From Sulfitobacter delicatus (GTDB lineage Bacteria > Pseudomonadota > Alphaproteobacteria > Rhodobacterales > Rhodobacteraceae), in the NCBI RefSeq assembly GCF_900102535.1, contig NZ_FNBP01000007.1:124001-188000 (forward strand): a DNA stretch of 64,000 nucleotides. The letters are read 5' to 3'. Shown in pieces: positions 62,183 to 64,000 of the stretch. The position numbers were made by a program, and so were the translations under genes. Below the pieces are notes generated by a model. That model saw nothing but the letters and a program-made list of their open reading frames with translations. It searched no databases and had not been told where the DNA came from. The number at the start of each line of letters is the position of its first letter. Position 1 is the first letter of the stretch.

Positions 62183-63657
62183 CTAAGAAGGAGACTACAG
62201 ATGAGGTTTCATACGAAACGATAGAACCTAATGCGGCCGCGCTAATCGAAAGTCTTCGCGATATTGGCTACACGCCGTCCACGGCCATTGCCGACATCGT
62301 CGACAATTCGCTCACGGCAGATGCCTCCAAGGTATCAATCCGCGTAAATGCCGATCCGCATGATGCTGCGGTCGCGATAATCGACGACGGGCATGGAATG
62401 TCTTCGGGCGAACTGTTCGAGGCGATGAGACCCGGAAGCCGCAATCCAACTGAGAGAAGATCGGAGAAAGACCTCGGCCGCTTCGGACTCGGGTTAAAGA
62501 CCGCTTCGTTTTCACAGTGTCGCCGGCTCACTGTCGTGTCCAGTAAAAACGGCGTTCGGTCTATTGCGATCTGGGATTTGGATCTGGTTGTGAAGAGGAA
62601 CAACTGGGTTGTCGAGCGCCGGAACACCGATGCAGGAATCCGCTACGCTGATATTCTCGGAGACAATGGTACACTGGTGTTGTGGGAAAAACTCGACAGG
62701 GCCGGACTTGAGCTTGGAGACCAGACATTGCTCAGGATTCTCGATGAGACTTCGAAACATCTGGAACTCGTTTTTCATCGATTTATGAAATCCGAGCAGG
62801 GGCATCGAGCTGTTTCCTTCGACGTCAACGGACACAAGCTCGAACCCAGTGATCCGTTCGCTGAATGGCATGATGCGACGATCCGCCAACCGGTGGACCG
62901 TCGACAGGTTGCCGGAGGCACAGTTGTAATTCAGTCTTTCATTCTTCCGCACCGCAATAAGGTGAGATCGGAGAATGAATGGAAGAAGATGGGCCTTTCC
63001 GAGGGACATATGCGATCCCAAGGTTTCTATCTATATCGCAACAGAAGGCTGATACGTCATGCAACTTGGTTCAGAATGGCTCCGCAGCACAGATTGACGC
63101 AGCTTGCGAGGGTTAAGATCGACATTGGAAACGAAAGCGACTCCGCGTGGAAAATCGATGTCCTGAAGGCGTCTGCTTCACCACCGCCTGCGCTGCGAAA
63201 CCACCTGCGCCAGATGATCGAAGGACTCGGCGGCAGGTCAAAGCAGGTCTACCGCAAGCGAGGAGCTAAGCTGACCGATGAGAACCCGATCCCTCTGTGG
63301 CAACGCACCAAGGTCGACTCTACTGTAAAATATTCACTCAATCCAGAGCACCCATTCTTTTCAAAGTTCGAAGAAAACCTGACAGATGTTCAATCGCGCG
63401 ACTTCCATGATCTTCTCCGACTTGTTTCAGCTGGATTGCCTCTGGAGGCGCTGCATCATGATATGGCGGATAGCTTTGAAGCGATACAGCAGGAGGCACT
63501 CGATGAGTCCGAAATTAAATCCAGCGGGAGAGTGCTGATCGATCGACTTCGGGAGATGGGTCATGATGATCGCGAGATTATCAAGTTGTTGGGCTCAATA
63601 CCGCCTTATTCGGGAGCGAAGACTACCGTCAAGGCAATGATTGATGAGGGAAAGTGA
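62179..63657 (+). CDS. MORC/MutL-like GHKL ATPase
   Basis: Encodes 492 residues. The N-terminal GHKL ATP-binding fold has STAIADIVDNSLTADA (N box), IIDDGHGMSSGEL (G1) and LGRFGLGLKTASF (G2), without any histidine-kinase dimerisation box. A transducer-like S5 domain probably follows (about 200-330), then a charged C-terminus. Prokaryotic MORC-like ATPases of this kind were predicted by comparative genomics to act in restriction-modification systems with cytosine methylases and Z1 proteins. Translation is coupled to the methyltransferase by an ATGA overlap. Confidence 0.85.
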   Translation: MTKKETTDEVSYETIEPNAAALIESLRDIGYTPSTAIADIVDNSLTADASKVSIRVNADPHDAAVAIIDDGHGMSSGELFEAMRPGSRNPTERRSEKDLGRFGLGLKTASFSQCRRLTVVSSKNGVRSIAIWDLDLVVKRNNWVVERRNTDAGIRYADILGDNGTLVLWEKLDRAGLELGDQTLLRILDETSKHLELVFHRFMKSEQGHRAVSFDVNGHKLEPSDPFAEWHDATIRQPVDRRQVAGGTVVIQSFILPHRNKVRSENEWKKMGLSEGHMRSQGFYLYRNRRLIRHATWFRMAPQHRLTQLARVKIDIGNESDSAWKIDVLKASASPPPALRNHLRQMIEGLGGRSKQVYRKRGAKLTDENPIPLWQRTKVDSTVKYSLNPEHPFFSKFEENLTDVQSRDFHDLLRLVSAGLPLEALHHDMADSFEAIQQEALDESEIKSSGRVLIDRLREMGHDDREIIKLLGSIPPYSGAKTTVKAMIDEGK

Positions 63658-63658
63658 T

Positions 63659-64000
63659 ATGAGCGTTCGCGCCGGAATGCCCGAATTGAAATTATTGGTC
63701 CAGTCATTTGCTTCCGGAGGTGTGAAGACCGAGCAGGAATTGCGCGACGCAATCAACCAGTATGTTCAGATGATCAATGCGGACGTGAGCGATGAAGAAA
63801 TCGCCTCGTTGTTTGACGAGATGCGGAACCGGCATGGTGTTCGGATGGAATTTGGCGCTGCACTAATCGCTCCTGATTTCGAAGATTGGTTTGATGCTGC
63901 GCGTCGCCGATCTACCGATTGGTTCTATTGGGAACGGTACCGCGACTATCTCGCCGATTCTGGTTTCCCGGGGCCCGTACTGGAGGCCATGAACGAGAAG
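63659..64000 (+). CDS. Probable Z1-domain helicase-like protein, N-terminal part
   Basis: The frame is open from the ATG at 63659, one base after the ATPase stop, to the window end (114 residues). The visible part is an acidic helical N-terminus with DWFYWERYRDYLADSGFPGPVLEAMNEK near the end. Z1 proteins usually carry a similar W..Y...L....W...V...ID segment just before their P-loop ATPase core, which would lie beyond the window. Position in the cassette and this segment suggest a Z1 protein; the ATPase motifs cannot be seen here. Confidence 0.55.
   Translation, partial: MSVRAGMPELKLLVQSFASGGVKTEQELRDAINQYVQMINADVSDEEIASLFDEMRNRHGVRMEFGAALIAPDFEDWFDAARRRSTDWFYWERYRDYLADSGFPGPVLEAMNEK

Larger units (their letters stand above)
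59618..64000. mobile_element. Genomic island at tRNA-Phe, left part
   Basis: Everything after the tRNA differs from the core: lower GC, different codon use, an AlpA-type regulator, a decayed vsr and a methyltransferase/ATPase/Z1-like cassette. The other end, any integrase and the duplicated tRNA 3' sequence (attR) lie beyond the window. The 59618-59824 stretch has no gene; it contains a TTGTAG/CTACAA inverted pair around two GGGAC repeats (59675-59705) and an AAGGTT/AACCTT palindrome (59747-59762), which could be recombinase or regulator sites. Confidence 0.7.

Overview
This window is a stretch of GC-rich alphaproteobacterial chromosome, most likely a marine Rhodobacterales (Roseobacter/Sulfitobacter-like) bacterium. 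The evidence is gene content: GcrA cell-cycle regulator, phosphatidylcholine synthase, a CP4-like class II EPSP synthase, KpsT/KpsE-type capsule export, a LuxI-like synthase, and above all a SAM/SAH riboswitch in front of metK, a motif known mainly from Rhodobacterales. Genus-level placement is inference.

Layout. 1-7.1 kb: the miaB tail, a small secreted protein, two OmpA/lipoprotein paralogues, then the RNA-maturation and envelope operon phoH-ybeY-corC-lnt and riboswitch-controlled metK. 7.2-10.5 kb (minus strand): aroA, a small membrane protein and cmk with overlapping start/stop codons, and trmB. 10.6-15.1 kb: a response regulator, rpsA with a long structured leader, ihfB, lapA and trpF. 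15.2-20.9 kb (minus): phosphomannomutase, kdsA, KpsE-like and KpsT proteins (surface polysaccharide), then a LuxI-type synthase divergent from a membrane histidine kinase. 22.7-27.8 kb: an ArsP-like permease with an ArsR regulator and a clear operator palindrome, a VOC protein, a uracil-DNA-glycosylase-like protein, an SseB protein, a CoA-transferase and gcrA. 28.2-36.1 kb: argD-argF-panE, a phosphate transporter, a Nudix hydrolase, gnd and truA. 36.2-39.1 kb: ycjX, a GNAT gene and ycjF in one overlapping operon. 39.1-46.0 kb: a sulfotransferase divergent from a tightly overlapping four-gene glycosyltransferase operon led by a sucrose-phosphate-synthase-like fusion, ending against a Crp/Fnr regulator. 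46.4-59.6 kb: ileS with a small base-composition-atypical gene behind it, ogt, an MFS carrier, pcs, rpmB, a GAF histidine kinase, a sirtuin, a LysR/nitrilase-family pair, infA, maf, a short RNase E/G, yacG and tRNA-Phe.

The tRNA-Phe gene marks the left edge of a genomic island running off the window (59.6-64.0 kb). Its base composition and codon use differ visibly from the core. It carries an AlpA-type regulator, a broken vsr (mismatch endonuclease) remnant on the minus strand, an intact C5-cytosine DNA methyltransferase, a MORC/MutL-like GHKL ATPase coupled to it by an ATGA overlap, and the start of a third gene that resembles the N-terminus of Z1-domain helicase-like proteins. Together these look like a MORC-type restriction-modification/defence cassette and are the most interesting content of the window.

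Other points worth attention: two intergenic elements (about 35.2 and 49.7 kb) built on the same left arm / middle arm / distal right arm inverted-repeat plan, a dispersed terminator-like repeat at 9.8 and 15.1 kb, and a promoter-terminator arrangement in the rpsA leader suggesting attenuation or a small RNA. No rRNA, CRISPR array or intact insertion sequence was seen.
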